Positions 50,798-62,400 of a stretch of 64,000 bases of DNA are shown one piece after another (position 1 is the first letter of the stretch; the number at the start of each line of letters is the position of its first letter). The notes beneath the pieces are model-generated. The model saw only the letters and a program-made list of their open reading frames with translations. It did not search any database and was not told the origin of the DNA. A program made the translations under genes and the position numbers. The DNA is from Methylophaga sp. OBS3 (lineage in GTDB: Bacteria > Pseudomonadota > Gammaproteobacteria > Nitrosococcales > Methylophagaceae): the NCBI RefSeq assembly GCF_026319325.1, contig NZ_JAPDMU010000002.1, positions 310,001 to 374,000 on the forward strand, in the 5' to 3' direction.

Positions 50798-52457
50798 TCT
50801 CAGAACACTGTTTATTTTTGGTTTGTTAATTGTTTCTTTATTGCTCTGGGAAGCTTGGCAAACTGACTACGTCAGACCTCAGCAAGCTGCACAACAAGCA
50901 AGTAGTACCGAAACCGTTGCAGCCTCTGATAGCAGTCAAACAGACTCGGCTGACTTACCATCATTACCTGCTACTACTAGTGATAGTGGCCTGGCTGATT
51001 TACCAAATATGAATGGCGAGCAAACCGCTGCAGCGAAGTCAGCCAGTCAAATTCGTGTCACAACTGACATTATTGATGTGTATATCGATTTGAAAGGCGG
51101 TGATATTCGCAAATTGGCATTATTAGATTATCCAGTAGATGCCGATCAGCCTGATGTGCCAGTGCAATTTTTGAACGATGGCACTAATCCATTCTTTATC
51201 ACGCAATCAGGTCTTCGTGCTGATGGTATTGCTGCGCCGACACACTATGATGTGTATCAAGCAGATGAAACCAGTTATGCCTTAGCCGATGGTCAGGACA
51301 CGCTTGCAGTGCCATTACGCTGGCAGGCTGATAATGGCCTGATAGTAACGAAAACTTACACCTTTAAGCGTGACAGTTATTTGGTAGACGTCCGTTATGA
51401 CGTTGAAAATGATGGCGCAGAAGCATTCTCTGCCAATCCTTATGCACAGTTTAATCGTACCCGTCCTGGTGATGATTCAATGCTGTTGTATACCTACACG
51501 GGCGCTGTTTTCTCAAGTGATCAAAATGAATACAAGAAAGTAGATTTTGATGAGCTAGATAAAACGGCTTACCGCACAGAATCAACCGGTGGTTGGGCGG
51601 CAATGATCCAACATTATTTTGTTGCGGCATTATTGCCACAATCTGATGCCGGTCAATTACGTTTTTACGGTAATGCGATTAATAGCAGCAACTACACGGC
51701 TGGTATGTTCTTACCACAATTAACTGCAGCGCCGGGTGAATCTGCGTCAGCTGAATACCGCATGTATATGGGGCCTAAAGAAACCCATCGTTTGGAAGAT
51801 GCGGCTGAAAACTTAGACCTGACCGTCGATTATGGTGTGTTAACCATTATCTCTAAACCATTGTTCATGATTATGGAGTGGTTCCATAAGCTGACAGGTA
51901 ACTGGGGCTGGTCAATCGTGTTGCTAACGATTTTGATCAAAATGGTCTTTTTTAAATTGTCAGCAAAAAGCTACCGTTCAATGGCCGGTATGCGTAAGTT
52001 GACACCAAAACTGACGGCGCTGAAAGAACGTTACGGTGACGATAAACAAAAATTCAATCAAGCCATGATGGATTTATATCGCACTGAAAAAATTAATCCG
52101 CTGGGTGGTTGTTTACCGATTTTGGTGCAAATGCCAGTTTTCTTAGCATTCTATTGGGTATTGGTAGAGAGCGTAGAGTTACGCCAAGCTGACTTTATCT
52201 TATGGATCAACGATCTGACGGCTATCGACCCTTACTTTGTATTGCCAGTATTGTTTGGTTTAACTATGTTCTTCCAACAAAAACTGAACCCAATGCCACA
52301 AGATCCTGCACAAGCGATGATGATGAAGATTTTCCCAATTGTCTTCACCGTCTTCTTTGCGTTCTTCCCGGCAGGTCTGGTGCTTTACTGGTTGGTGAAC
52401 AACATGCTGTCAATCGCACAGCAGTGGTACATCACGCGTAAGATGGGCGCGCTGTAA
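50790..52457 (+). CDS. yidC: Membrane protein insertase YidC
   Basis: A 555-residue Oxa1-family insertase of the Gram-negative type. It has an N-terminal helix (about 5-22), a Ser/Thr/Gln-rich linker, a large periplasmic beta-sandwich domain (about 85-340), and a conserved five-helix core (about 360-545) with [30 protein letters not shown] and the final [16 protein letters not shown]. It inserts proteins including ATP synthase subunits a and c. Confidence 0.98.
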   Translation: MDNLRTLFIFGLLIVSLLLWEAWQTDYVRPQQAAQQASSTETVAASDSSQTDSADLPSLPATTSDSGLADLPNMNGEQTAAAKSASQIRVTTDIIDVYIDLKGGDIRKLALLDYPVDADQPDVPVQFLNDGTNPFFITQSGLRADGIAAPTHYDVYQADETSYALADGQDTLAVPLRWQADNGLIVTKTYTFKRDSYLVDVRYDVENDGAEAFSANPYAQFNRTRPGDDSMLLYTYTGAVFSSDQNEYKKVDFDELDKTAYRTESTGGWAAMIQHYFVAALLPQSDAGQLRFYGNAINSSNYTAGMFLPQLTAAPGESASAEYRMYMGPKETHRLEDAAENLDLTVDYGVLTIISKPLFMIMEWFHKLTGNWGWSIVLLTILIKMVFFKLSAKSYRSMAGMRKLTPKLTALKERYGDDKQKFNQAMMDLYRTEKINPLGGCLPILVQMPVFLAFYWVLVESVELRQADFILWINDLTAIDPYFVLPVLFGLTMFFQQKLNPMPQDPAQAMMMKIFPIVFTVFFAFFPAGLVLYWLVNNMLSIAQQWYITRKMGAL

Positions 52458-52470
52458 TTCGTCCAAACTG

Positions 52471-53829
52471 ATGGCTTTAGTCAACACCGATACTATCGTC
52501 GCCATAGCCACTGCGCCCGGGCGCGGTGGTGTCGGTGTTGTGCGTTTATCTGGGCCTAAAGCGTTAGATATTGCCAGTGAAATGGCGGGTTCTATAACGA
52601 AGCCTCGACATGCAAAATTCGCTAATTTTACATCGCCAGACGGCGAAATCATTGATAGTGGTGTGGCGATATATTTTGCCGGACCCGCATCCTTTACTGG
52701 CGAAGATGTCGTTGAGTTACAAGGACATGGTAGCCCGCTGGTTTTAGAGCAATTATGTCAGGTTGCTATGCAGCTTGGCGCTAGAATGGCTCGCCCCGGT
52801 GAATTTTCCGAACGTGCATTTCTCAATGGCAAGATGGATTTGGCGCAAGCTGAAGCCGTTGCTGACTTAATCGAAAGTAGTACTGAACAAGCGGCTCGCA
52901 GTGCGATGCGTTCACTGCAAGGCGAATTCTCAAAACGTATTAACGACTTCCTCGGAGAGCTCACTTATCTCAGGGTGTTTGTCGAAGCCTCAATTGACTT
53001 CGCCGATGAAGAAATCGACTTTCTGGGTGAAGCGCAAGTCGACAAGCAACTGCAAACCTTACTATCGACGCTAGCTTCCATTCAAAATAGTGCACGCCAA
53101 GGTCGCTTATTGCGAGATGGTATTAGTGTTGTATTGGCGGGGCAGCCAAATGCCGGTAAATCGAGTTTACATAATCAATTAGCTGGCCATGATGCTGCGA
53201 TTGTTACTGATGTCGCGGGTACTACGCGTGATGTGCTGCGTGAACAAATTCATTTGGGCGGTTTGCCATTACGAATTTCTGATACCGCTGGTTTGCATGA
53301 CGCGACAGAAGATAAAGTCGAGTTAGAGGGGATTCGTCGCACGCGTAACGAATTAGCCCAAGCCGATCATATCTTGCTGTTGGTTAATGATGCCTCTGGT
53401 ATCACAGAGCAAGACAAAGCTATCTTAGCTGACTTACCAGCTGATAAACCATTAACGTTAATCCGTAACAAAATAGACCAAAGTGGTCATGCCGCTGAGT
53501 TGACCCAAGAAGATGGTGTTAATGTAATTTACCTGTCAGCTAAAACTGGTGCAGGGATGGATTTATTAACCCAGCATTTACAGCATGCTGTGGGCTTTCA
53601 TCCGGAAGATGAAGGTGTGTTTATTGCCCGTCGTCGCCATCTTGACGCATTAAACCGTGCTCAATTAGCCATTGAAGCAGGTTATAACTGTCTAACAGGT
53701 ATGGGCGCGGGTGAATTGCTCGCAGAAGAGTTAAGACAGGCTCAACAGGCTCTTGGTGAGATTACCGGCACATTTACCAACGAAGATTTGTTAGATCGTA
53801 TTTTTTCGAGCTTCTGCATCGGAAAATAG
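52471..53829 (+). CDS. mnmE: tRNA modification GTPase MnmE
   Basis: The 452-residue partner of MnmG in wobble-uridine modification. It has an N-terminal THF-binding domain, a helical domain, and an inserted G domain with G1 GQPNAGKSS (about 223-231), G2 AGTTRD, G3 DTAGLHD and G4 NKID. It ends in the family tail CIGK. It closes the rpmH-rnpA-yidD-yidC-mnmE run; mnmG is not next to it. Confidence 0.98.
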   Translation: MALVNTDTIVAIATAPGRGGVGVVRLSGPKALDIASEMAGSITKPRHAKFANFTSPDGEIIDSGVAIYFAGPASFTGEDVVELQGHGSPLVLEQLCQVAMQLGARMARPGEFSERAFLNGKMDLAQAEAVADLIESSTEQAARSAMRSLQGEFSKRINDFLGELTYLRVFVEASIDFADEEIDFLGEAQVDKQLQTLLSTLASIQNSARQGRLLRDGISVVLAGQPNAGKSSLHNQLAGHDAAIVTDVAGTTRDVLREQIHLGGLPLRISDTAGLHDATEDKVELEGIRRTRNELAQADHILLLVNDASGITEQDKAILADLPADKPLTLIRNKIDQSGHAAELTQEDGVNVIYLSAKTGAGMDLLTQHLQHAVGFHPEDEGVFIARRRHLDALNRAQLAIEAGYNCLTGMGAGELLAEELRQAQQALGEITGTFTNEDLLDRIFSSFCIGK

Positions 53830-53844
53830 TCCCTTGCGTTGACT

Positions 53845-53872
53845 TTGGCTTGTCATTGTCACACGTTACAAT
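53845..53872 (+). promoter_or_regulatory. Candidate corA promoter
   Basis: TTGGCT (53845-53850) and TACAAT (53867-53872) are 16 bp apart, about 30 bases before the corA-like start. A better -35, TTGACT at 53839, is too far from the -10. Confidence 0.4.
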
Positions 53873-53904
53873 CATTCCACATGCAATAAACAAAAGGGCA
53901 GGCA

Positions 53905-54858
53905 ATGTTGCGGCTTTACAAAATTGCGTTAGGACGCATCCAAGAAATTCCCGTTACCGATATGTTGACCATCGATCTGCTGAAGCAGGCGGATTGGATT
54001 GATGCACTGGAACCAGATGAACATGAACGTGCTTTGCTGGCGACTTTATTTAGCGATGAAGTACCTGATGTTGAAGATGTCGAAGAAATCGAAGCATCAG
54101 CACGCTGTTTTACAGACCAAGATGGGTTGCATGTTCACTCGATGTTTCTTGCCGCATCAGAAGGTCGGCATCACACGGTGTCAGTCGCTTTTGTACTACA
54201 GGCAGATCGATTGATAGCGATTCGTGATGATGAGCTTAGCGACTTTCGTTTGCTGCGTATGCGTGCACGTCGCGGTCAAATCAGCTGCAAAACCCCAACC
54301 GAGCTTCTCATTACCTTGCTTGAGCAGAAAGTCGAGAACCATGCCGATACACTTGAGGACATTCACCGCGAGTTAGAAAAAGTTAGTCACTTTGTCCTCG
54401 AAGAGGAAGACAGTGATCTGGAGCAGGCCATCAGTCAGCTTGCTCAGTTGGAAGATAGCAATGGGAAAATGCGTTTGTGTCTGATGGATACACAACGAGA
54501 TATTTCATTTTTGCTACGTCATCTACCCCAAGTTAATGAGCAGCGTGATACCTTGTATGAGATTTTGCGAGATTTAGAAACCTTGTTGTCGCATACGACT
54601 TTTTTGTTCGACAAAATAAACTTTTTGATGGACTCCACCCAAGGGTTTATCAATATCAAGCAAGCGCAAATCATTAAAACCTTTTCGATCGCGGCGGTGG
54701 TGTTTTTACCGCCAACCATGATCGCCAGCATTTATGGCATGAACTTCAATGTCATGCCGGAGTTAAGTTGGACGTTTGGTTACCCGATGGCTATTGGGTT
54801 AATGGTCGCCGCTGGTATTGCACCTTACTGGGTATTTAAACGTAAAGGTTGGTTATAA
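53905..54858 (+). CDS. corA: CorA-family magnesium/divalent-cation transporter
   Basis: A 317-residue protein with a large cytoplasmic funnel domain (about 1-245, with long helices around 140-245) and two C-terminal membrane helices. The selectivity signature YGMNFNVMPEL (near 275-285) lies between them. It forms a pentameric Mg2+ (Co2+, Ni2+) channel. It has a basic RKGWL C-terminus. gloA follows 23 bases later and may be co-transcribed. Confidence 0.92.
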   Translation: MLRLYKIALGRIQEIPVTDMLTIDLLKQADWIDALEPDEHERALLATLFSDEVPDVEDVEEIEASARCFTDQDGLHVHSMFLAASEGRHHTVSVAFVLQADRLIAIRDDELSDFRLLRMRARRGQISCKTPTELLITLLEQKVENHADTLEDIHRELEKVSHFVLEEEDSDLEQAISQLAQLEDSNGKMRLCLMDTQRDISFLLRHLPQVNEQRDTLYEILRDLETLLSHTTFLFDKINFLMDSTQGFINIKQAQIIKTFSIAAVVFLPPTMIASIYGMNFNVMPELSWTFGYPMAIGLMVAAGIAPYWVFKRKGWL

Positions 54859-54881
54859 CAATAAATATTAGGAGCAGAGAG

Positions 54882-55436
54882 ATGAGCCGACATTTTGATA
54901 AAGCAGTGGGATTAAGTGAAAACCACGATCCTGCTACTCATGAGTTTGTTTTTAATCAAACCATGTTTCGGATCAAAGATCCTGAACGCACATTACATTT
55001 TTATACTGAAATCATGGGTATGACGTTGATTAAACGTTTTGATTTCCCTGCAATGGAATTCACCCTATATTTTCTCGCCGCAATCTCACCACTAGAAAAG
55101 AAAAACTGGTCGGAAGATAACGATGAGCGAATCAAACAAACATTTGCGCGCCCTGCGATGCTAGAGCTGACACACAATTGGGGCGATGAAACTAATGATG
55201 ATGTGCAATACCACAATGGGAATAGCGACCCACGTGGTTTTGGCCATATTGGTTTTGCTGTGCCCGATGTCGATGCAGCTTGTGACCGATTTGAAAAAAT
55301 GGGTGTGCCATTTATCAAAAAGCCTAATGACGGCAAAATGAAAGGCATTGCCTTTATTCAAGATCCAGATGGTTATTGGATCGAAATCTTCACACCAGAT
55401 CGACAGCCTGAGCTGTTAAAAGATCATCTAGCCTAG
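54882..55436 (+). CDS. gloA: Lactoylglutathione lyase (glyoxalase I), long zinc-type
   Basis: GloA isomerises the methylglyoxal-glutathione hemithioacetal to lactoylglutathione. The 184-residue form resembles the human and Pseudomonas GloA3-type enzymes rather than the 135-residue nickel enzyme of E. coli. Predicted metal ligands are Gln26 (FNQTM), Glu95 (MLELTHNWG), His122 (GFGHIG) and Glu168 (GYWIEIF). AGGAG lies upstream of ATG 54882; the frame from 54849 overlaps corA and is not needed. Confidence 0.95.
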   Translation: MSRHFDKAVGLSENHDPATHEFVFNQTMFRIKDPERTLHFYTEIMGMTLIKRFDFPAMEFTLYFLAAISPLEKKNWSEDNDERIKQTFARPAMLELTHNWGDETNDDVQYHNGNSDPRGFGHIGFAVPDVDAACDRFEKMGVPFIKKPNDGKMKGIAFIQDPDGYWIEIFTPDRQPELLKDHLA

Positions 55437-55450
55437 AACAAATGAAACAT

Positions 55451-55482
55451 GATGCTCATCAGCGGATGGGCATCTTGTTTTT
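55451..55482 (+). terminator. Terminator after gloA
   Basis: GATGCTCATC and GATGGGCATC form a 10-bp stem with one G-T pair around AGCG, followed by TTGTTTTT. It also sits at the 3' end of the convergent transporter gene. Confidence 0.8.
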
Positions 55483-55483
55483 A

Positions 55484-57556
55484 CTATCTTGATTTATCAT
55501 CGGCAAGTGGATCACGTAGCTCGCCATTTTCATTAAGCATGTCGTCATGCTCATCCATTTTCCAGGGCAGAATGCCTGGTGAAATGTGTAAAAAGTGCAG
55601 ATATTTTTCAAACTGCGTCAGTAAATCATCGATGACTTCTTGTTCGGTACAACCATATAAATCATAAGATGCACCACCCCGACGCATAAATACTTCAGCT
55701 CGGTAATAGCGTTTTTCACCAGTGGGATCTTCGACCATTTCCGGATAAGCAAAAGTCGGTGTGATGTAACCACGCATTCTGACATCGTAGATAAAATCGA
55801 GCTCATTCTCGCGAATGACCTCAATATAAGCACGATGCTGAACGTCATCAAAAAACACATTGACCGGCCAACCTTGATGTTCCAGTTCAATTTCAACATG
55901 TTTCATGGCGGGATAGACGCTATCTCGAATAAAGGCGGCTACGTCTTTGTGCTCGGGAAAATCAAGCAGACTACTTAGACGTTTACGCCATTGTTTAGGG
56001 TTATGCTGCCACTGATGCATTGCTGCACTTAGACTAGCCTCACGGTGACCCTCAATAGCAAGTGCGCGCCACATACCAAAGGCTGCGAGCACCATGATGA
56101 TCGCAAATGGTAGCGCGCTGGTGATGGTCATAGTTTGCAATGCCCCAAGGCCACCAGCCAATAACAAGGTAGAGGCGACAATACCCTCGATGCTTGCCCA
56201 GAAAACACGCTGCCAAACGGGCGTTTTGCTACTACCACCGGAGGCAAGAGAGTCAATAACCAATGAACCGGAGTCTGATGAAGTGACAAAGAAAGTGATG
56301 ATTAAGATGACGGTTATAAAAGAGACGATGCTGGTAAGTGGTAATTGTTCATATAGCTTAAACAACGCGATCGCCGTATCATTTTGTACTTCCGTTATCA
56401 GTGCCGTGTAGCCCTGATTCATGATCATGTTCAGGGCCGTATCACCAAAAATGGAGAACCACATAAAGGTGAAGATGGTTGGCACAAATAAAACGCCAAA
56501 GACAAACTGACGAATGGTCCGACCACGGCTGATTTTGGCAATAAACAAGCCGACAAAAGGGGCCCAAGCGATGGTCCAGCCGAAGATAAATAAAGTCCAG
56601 TTACCAATCCAATCACTACGTGAGTAAGCCTGTAAATTAAAGGTTCGCTCAATAATATTATTTAGGTAACTACCGGTATTTTGAAGAAAGGTTTCCAGAA
56701 TAACGATGCTGGGGCCGACAATAAACACAAACAACATCAACGATACAGCCAACACCATATTAAGAATTGAGAGTCGTTTAACTCCCTTATCAAGACCGGC
56801 GACCACCGACAAAATGGCTAACATGGTGATAATGGTGATGGAGATTATTTGTACAGTGATATTTACCGGAATGTCCGACCATAGGTAGTTTATTCCGGCA
56901 TTAATCTGAGCCACTGATAAGCCAAGGGTGGTGGCAATACCAAACAAGGTCCCTAGAATCGCAATGACATCAACGGTGTGGCCAATAGGTCCGTAAATAC
57001 GGTCTCCGATGAGCGGGTAAAGTGCCGAACGCATTGAAAGAGGTAAACCATGACGAAATGCGAAGTAGGCTAATACCAGTCCCGTCAGGCCATAAATTGC
57101 CCAGATATGAAATCCCCAGTGGAAAAAAGCAATTTGCATTGCCTGCATGGCTGCATCCACGGTTTCTGGTGCGCCAGTCGGTGGTGATGCGTAATGCAAA
57201 ACCGGCTCAGCAACACCGAAAAAGAGTAGCGCAATACCGTAGCCAGCAGAGAACAACATGGCAAACCAGGCGGGAAAGCTATATTGAGGTTCAGCATGGT
57301 CTGGCCCAAGCTTGGTTTTGCCCCACTTTGATAAGCCAACAATGACAATAAATACCAAGAAAAAGGCGACGGCAAGCATATAAAACCAGCCAAAAGTCTC
57401 GGTCAGGAATTTCAGCAAGCCCTCAAAAGCCTCACCAGCAAGCGCCGGATTACTAATAGTGCCAATGACGAGTAGGAGTGTAATGACAACGGCAGGAATA
57501 AAAACGGGGATAAGAATCGTACTGCTTCGAGATGGCGCTGGCTGCTCGTGGCTCAT
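55484..57556 (-). CDS. betT: BCCT-family choline/betaine transporter (BetT-like)
   Basis: A 690-residue inner-membrane transporter with 12 helices (about 12-520), the BCCT segment GFHIWAIYGLTGLVLAYFAFR and the SSDSGSLV motif near 430. A long hydrophilic C-terminal domain (about 525-690) is present, as in BetT, where it senses osmotic stress. It probably brings in choline, betaine or a related quaternary amine driven by protons or sodium. No betA/betB/betI genes are nearby. A methylotroph could use it for osmoprotection or for methylated amines; the substrate is inferred. Confidence 0.88.
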   Translation of the reverse strand: MSHEQPAPSRSSTILIPVFIPAVVITLLLVIGTISNPALAGEAFEGLLKFLTETFGWFYMLAVAFFLVFIVIVGLSKWGKTKLGPDHAEPQYSFPAWFAMLFSAGYGIALLFFGVAEPVLHYASPPTGAPETVDAAMQAMQIAFFHWGFHIWAIYGLTGLVLAYFAFRHGLPLSMRSALYPLIGDRIYGPIGHTVDVIAILGTLFGIATTLGLSVAQINAGINYLWSDIPVNITVQIISITIITMLAILSVVAGLDKGVKRLSILNMVLAVSLMLFVFIVGPSIVILETFLQNTGSYLNNIIERTFNLQAYSRSDWIGNWTLFIFGWTIAWAPFVGLFIAKISRGRTIRQFVFGVLFVPTIFTFMWFSIFGDTALNMIMNQGYTALITEVQNDTAIALFKLYEQLPLTSIVSFITVILIITFFVTSSDSGSLVIDSLASGGSSKTPVWQRVFWASIEGIVASTLLLAGGLGALQTMTITSALPFAIIMVLAAFGMWRALAIEGHREASLSAAMHQWQHNPKQWRKRLSSLLDFPEHKDVAAFIRDSVYPAMKHVEIELEHQGWPVNVFFDDVQHRAYIEVIRENELDFIYDVRMRGYITPTFAYPEMVEDPTGEKRYYRAEVFMRRGGASYDLYGCTEQEVIDDLLTQFEKYLHFLHISPGILPWKMDEHDDMLNENGELRDPLADDKSR

Positions 57557-57701
57557 AGCTGAGTTCCTGATTGCTTGTTTAAGGCAAGATAGCCACGAGG
57601 TAAATTTCTGTAGTTAGCGAGGTGTGGCTTGTGATGTATTTCACTCATTTTGGTGGGCGAGCAACTGACTGTCAAACGCGCACCAGTTTTTAAACAATAA
57701 A

Positions 57702-57736
57702 AAACGCCGCTGTAAGTTGAGCCTACAGCGGCGTTT
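57702..57736. terminator. Hairpin terminator
   Basis: AAACGCCGCTGTA pairs perfectly with TACAGCGGCGTTT around a 9-base loop. It lies just downstream of the small PLDc_N-type gene on the minus strand and upstream of the BCCT gene. Confidence 0.8.
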
Positions 57737-57762
57737 GATAAGGTTAACTCAGTGTTAGTTAA

Positions 57763-57942
57763 CTAGCCCTTAGGCCCAAGTAAGAACCAAATGAGCAGAC
57801 CCAACAGTGGGAATAACAGCAGAATCAAAATCCATAATACTTTGGCGACACCACCAGCTGAGCTTTTAGCAACTTTAATAATTGCCCAAATAACAATGAT
57901 TAACCAAATCAGGCCTAACAGGCCGCCTACTTCCAATCCCAT
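57763..57942 (-). CDS. Small PLDc_N-type membrane protein
   Basis: A 59-residue protein starting MGLEVGGLLGLIWLIIVIWA, with two membrane helices (about 4-22 and 35-55) joined by KVAKSSAGG, and ending GPKG. This is the PLDc_N (PF13396) pattern: small proteins related to the membrane part of cardiolipin synthases. AGGAG lies about 8 bases before the ATG, which strongly supports translation. It is followed by a terminator and appears monocistronic. Confidence 0.88.
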   Translation of the reverse strand: MGLEVGGLLGLIWLIIVIWAIIKVAKSSAGGVAKVLWILILLLFPLLGLLIWFLLGPKG

Positions 57943-58012
57943 GTGCTTGCTCCTTTGCTTCTTTTATAAAAAAGGGCTTTCAGCATAGCCAGAAAATGAC
58001 ATGAATGCCAAT

Positions 58013-59422
58013 TTAGGGTGCTTCAGTCTCTTCCAATAAGCCGCCACCTAACGCTTTGTATAACGTCAGTTGGTTACGCAAACGCGCCAGATCAGTATCA
58101 ATTTCTGATAATTGAGCATCGATCAGACTGCGCTGTGCATCTAACACTTCCAAGTAGCTATCAACACCAGCATCAAAACGTTTTTCTGCTAATTCCAAGC
58201 TACGTGCCGTGGCTGTGGTTAAATCATGTTGCGCATTTAATTGATTTTCCAAAGTCTGACGTGCTTCTAATTCGTCATAAACTTCTTTGAAAGCCGTTTG
58301 AATAACTTCTTGGTAGCGAACAACGCTGACTTCTTTCTGCAGTTCAGCGACATCTAAATTGGCACTGTTAATACCCCAATCAATCAATGGAATATTAAAC
58401 TGTGGTGCGATCTGCCAAGTACGGCTACTCGCTTCAAACAAATTCGAAGTACTGCTTGAGGCAAAACCCAAACTGCTGGTTAAGCTAATGCGAGGGAAGA
58501 ATGCAGCACGTGCTGCACCGACATTGGCATTGGCAGATTTAATCGCTAACTCAGCCGCCACAACATCAGGACGTTGCAGCAAGACATCAGATTGCAGATT
58601 GTCAGGTAGCTTACTTAATACATCGGCAGTTTCCAGTTGCTCTGGATAATCTGCTTTGTTCAGCGGTTCACCGACCAATAACTCTAACAAGGTAAAGTTT
58701 TGGTTAGATTGCTGTTCGAACTGCGCTTCTGCGATACGGGCTTCATGTAACGCTGTTTCTGCTTGGCGTAATGCCAGTTCTGATGACAAACCACCTTCAT
58801 AACGGCGTTGAATCAAACCATAACTCTCTTCACGCGCTTCACGTGTAGATTTAGCCAAGTTTAATTGTGCCAAACTTGCCTGCCAGCTGAGATAGGCATC
58901 AGCTACTTCAGCAACCAGCGTCAGTTGTGTGCTTTTCAACGTCGCATCTTGCGCCAAGAAATCATTTAAAGCAGCTTGTTCAAGGCTATCGAGGCGACCG
59001 AAGAAATCGATTTCCCAAGATGGAATTCCAACACCGACGCTGTACTCTTCAAACACGCCACTTTGACCAAACTGGTTGCTATTACCAGAGAGTCGCTGAC
59101 GTGTGTAACCACCATCACCATCTAACATTGGCAATAGCTCTGCACGGCGAATACGGTATTGAGCACGCAGCTGCTCAACCATAAGTGCAGTTGCTTGCAA
59201 GTTACGGTTATTGTTTAAAGAGCTGGCGATAAGGCCTTGCAACGCCGCATCTTGGTAAAAGTCACGCCAGCCGATATCGGCAGCCGTCAGCTGTTCATTG
59301 GCATCCTGCTTTTCAGGCAGTGGGCTTGGATTCTCTGGACGTTGATAGTCTGGAATCATTGAGCAGCTGCTCAGGGTCAAAGCCAGCAAGCTGGCGCTTA
59401 ACCAGGTCCGTGTAAATGTCAT
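58013..59422 (-). CDS. Outer-membrane efflux lipoprotein, OprM/NodT family
   Basis: A 469-residue TolC-like channel subunit. The signal peptide ends in the lipobox LSSC (Cys20). Two repeats of the OEP domain follow, dominated by long Ala/Gln/Glu-rich helices ([18 protein letters not shown] in the first, [20 protein letters not shown] in the second). A trimer would form the outer duct of the RND pump encoded upstream. Its start overlaps the end of the pump gene by 4 bp. Confidence 0.95.
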   Translation of the reverse strand: MTFTRTWLSASLLALTLSSCSMIPDYQRPENPSPLPEKQDANEQLTAADIGWRDFYQDAALQGLIASSLNNNRNLQATALMVEQLRAQYRIRRAELLPMLDGDGGYTRQRLSGNSNQFGQSGVFEEYSVGVGIPSWEIDFFGRLDSLEQAALNDFLAQDATLKSTQLTLVAEVADAYLSWQASLAQLNLAKSTREAREESYGLIQRRYEGGLSSELALRQAETALHEARIAEAQFEQQSNQNFTLLELLVGEPLNKADYPEQLETADVLSKLPDNLQSDVLLQRPDVVAAELAIKSANANVGAARAAFFPRISLTSSLGFASSSTSNLFEASSRTWQIAPQFNIPLIDWGINSANLDVAELQKEVSVVRYQEVIQTAFKEVYDELEARQTLENQLNAQHDLTTATARSLELAEKRFDAGVDSYLEVLDAQRSLIDAQLSEIDTDLARLRNQLTLYKALGGGLLEETEAP

Positions 59423-62400
59423 GCTAAATCTCCTGTAGCAGCAGTTTGATTGGCCGGATCTTTACCTGTGAGCTTTGCCGCTAAGCGGAATACCACAACG
59501 AAAAATACCGGAATAAAGAAAATGGCGAGAGTTGTCGCAGCTAACATGCCACCAAAGACACCTGTGCCGATGGCATTTTGCGCACCACTACCTGCACCCG
59601 TTGCCAACATTAATGGCGCGACACCTAACATAAAGGTTAGTGCTGTCATGGCAATTGGCCGTAGTCGCATACGGATAGCTTCTAGGGTTGCATCCGTCAG
59701 TGATTGCCCTTGCTCATAAAGCGATTTAGCAAACTCAACAATCAAGATCGCATTACGTGCTGATAAACCTATCGTCGTTAACAGACCTACTTGGAAGTAT
59801 ATGTCATTGGACATTTCACGGCCTAGTGCAAATGCCACGGCGCCTAATACACCAAGCGGTACAACCATCATGACTGAAAATGGTACTGACCAGCTCTCAT
59901 AAAGCGCTGCCAAGAAGAGGAATACCACCAACACTGACAATGCATAAAGTAACGGTGCTTGCGCGCCAGAAGCACGCTCTTGCAACGACAATGCTGTCCA
60001 TTCGTAACCAATGCCTGCCGGTAATTCTGCAATCAGTTCCTCCATGGCCAGCATAGCTTCACCAGAGCTTAAACCCGGTGCCGCCTGACCTTGAATATTC
60101 ATCGCAGAAACACCGTTATAACGCTCTAAACGTGGCGAACCATAAACCCATTGTGATGAGCTGATAGCTGACATCGGGACCATTTCACCTTCGTTATTAC
60201 GGACATACCAGTTACTGATGTCTTCCGGCATCATCCTAAATGGTGCTTCACCTTGGACATAAACACGCTTAACACGACCTTTATCAATAAAGTCGTTAAC
60301 GTAAGTTGAGCCCCACGCTGTGCTGAAGGTGTTGTTAATATCATCCAATGAAACGCCAAATGACATGGCTTTTTGATGGTCAATATCAATCTTCAATTGT
60401 GGTCGATCTTGCAGACCATTGTGACGAACCTGACTTAGTCTCGGATCTTGGTTGGCTTTCGCTAACAAAGTATCGCGAGCACTCACCAATTCCTCATGAC
60501 CAAGCCCGCCCAAGTCTTGCAGCATTAAGTTAAAGCCACTGGCATTACCTAATTCACGAATTGGCGGCGGTGCTATGGCAAAGGCAAATGCATCGTTAAA
60601 TTGGCTCATGAAGCCAGAGGCTCGATTGGCTATAGCCTGAGCACTTTGGTCTGGCCGCGTACGTTCACTCCACGGTTTGAGGTTAACGAACAAAATACCG
60701 GCATTTTGACCGCGACCACTGAAGCTAAAACCGATAACGGTGAAAATCGATTCGACGTTTTCAGCTTCTTGTTCAAGATAAAACTCTTCAATGCGATTCA
60801 TGACTTCGATAGAACGCTCTTTCGAAGCATTCACCGGTAATTGCATCTCATTGAAGATGATCCCTTGGTCTTCATCAGGGAAGAACGATGTTGGTAATTG
60901 GGTAAATAAGTACGCCAAGCCACCGACGATCAATAAATAGACCAGCATGGTTCGACCCCAACGATTGATCAAATAACCGACAACCGTCTGCGTTTTTTGA
61001 CTGGTACGGTCAAAAGTACGATTAAACCAACCAAAGAAACCTTTTTTCTTGGCAGGATCATGTGCTGCATCTTTTAATAAGGTGGCACACAAAGCGGGAG
61101 TTAAGGTCATGGCAACCAATAATGACAACGCCATGGCTGACACGATCGTTATCGAGAATTGTCGATAAATAACCCCCGTCGATCCCGGGAAAAACGCCAT
61201 CGGAATAAATACGGCAGACACTGTTAATACGATACCGACCAAGGCGCCAGAAATTTGATCCATAGATTTCCGGGTGGCTTCTTTAACAGGCAGCTTATCC
61301 TCGTGTATAACCCGCTCAACGTTCTCGACAACAACGATAGCGTCATCCACCAAAAGACCGATGGCTAAGACCATGGCGAACATGGTCAACATATTGATGG
61401 AGAAACCGAACGCCAGCAGAATACCGAAAGTACCTAAGATAACGACAGGTACCGCAACCGCTGGAATCAGGGTCGCCCGGATATTCTGTAAAAACAGATA
61501 CATGACCAAGAAGACCAAGATCATGGCCTCTACCAGTGTTTTCACCACACCTTCGATGGAGATTTTGACGAATGGGGTTGTGTCGTAAGGGTAGGTGACT
61601 TTTAAGCCTTCCGGAAAAAATGGCTCTAAATCGGCAATACGATCGCGCACGGTTTGAGCCGTTTCTAAGGCATTAGCGCCAGATGCTAAGGTAATACCCA
61701 GACCCGCAGCAGACTGCGTGTTGTACTCCGTTTCGTATTGGAAGTTTTCACCACCAAGTGATACGCGAGCAACATCTTTCATCCGCACTTCAGAACCATC
61801 AGGATCAACGCGTAGCAAGATGTTCTCGAACTCTTCGATGGTCTCCATGCGAGTTTCAACGATGATGCTGGCGGCAATCTGTTGACCTTCAACAGCGGGT
61901 GTACCACCGACTTCACCTGCGGCGATTTGGACGTTTTGCTCACGAATCGCAGTAACAACATCACCTGTTGTCAGCTTGTAGTTAGCCAACTTGTCGGCAT
62001 CTAGCCAAATACGCATTGCATACTGAGAGCCAAATAAGTTGATCTGACCTACGCCGGTTACCCGACTTACGGGATCTTGGATATTTGCAGCCACATAGTC
62101 AGCAATATCGTAGCGATCCATTTTGCCGTTTTCAGAGACAAAGCCCATAACCATCAAAAAGCCGGTACTGGACTTAGTGACACGAATACCTTGTTGTTGC
62201 ACCTCTTGTGGTAGCAGTGGCATGGCAACTTGTAACTTGTTTTGCACCTGGACTTGGGCAATATCTGGATCCGTATCCGCCAAGAAAGTTACAGTGATTT
62301 GACCGACGCCATTCGAATCACCGGTTGAGCTGATGTATTGCAAATCATCTAGGCCGGTCATATTTTGTTCAATGACCTGAATCACCGAGTCTTCAACGAC

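Noticed and set aside
57085-57393. 102-codon minus-strand frame within the BCCT gene region
   Set aside because: It is a different frame of the same strand inside the long transporter gene, with no independent support.
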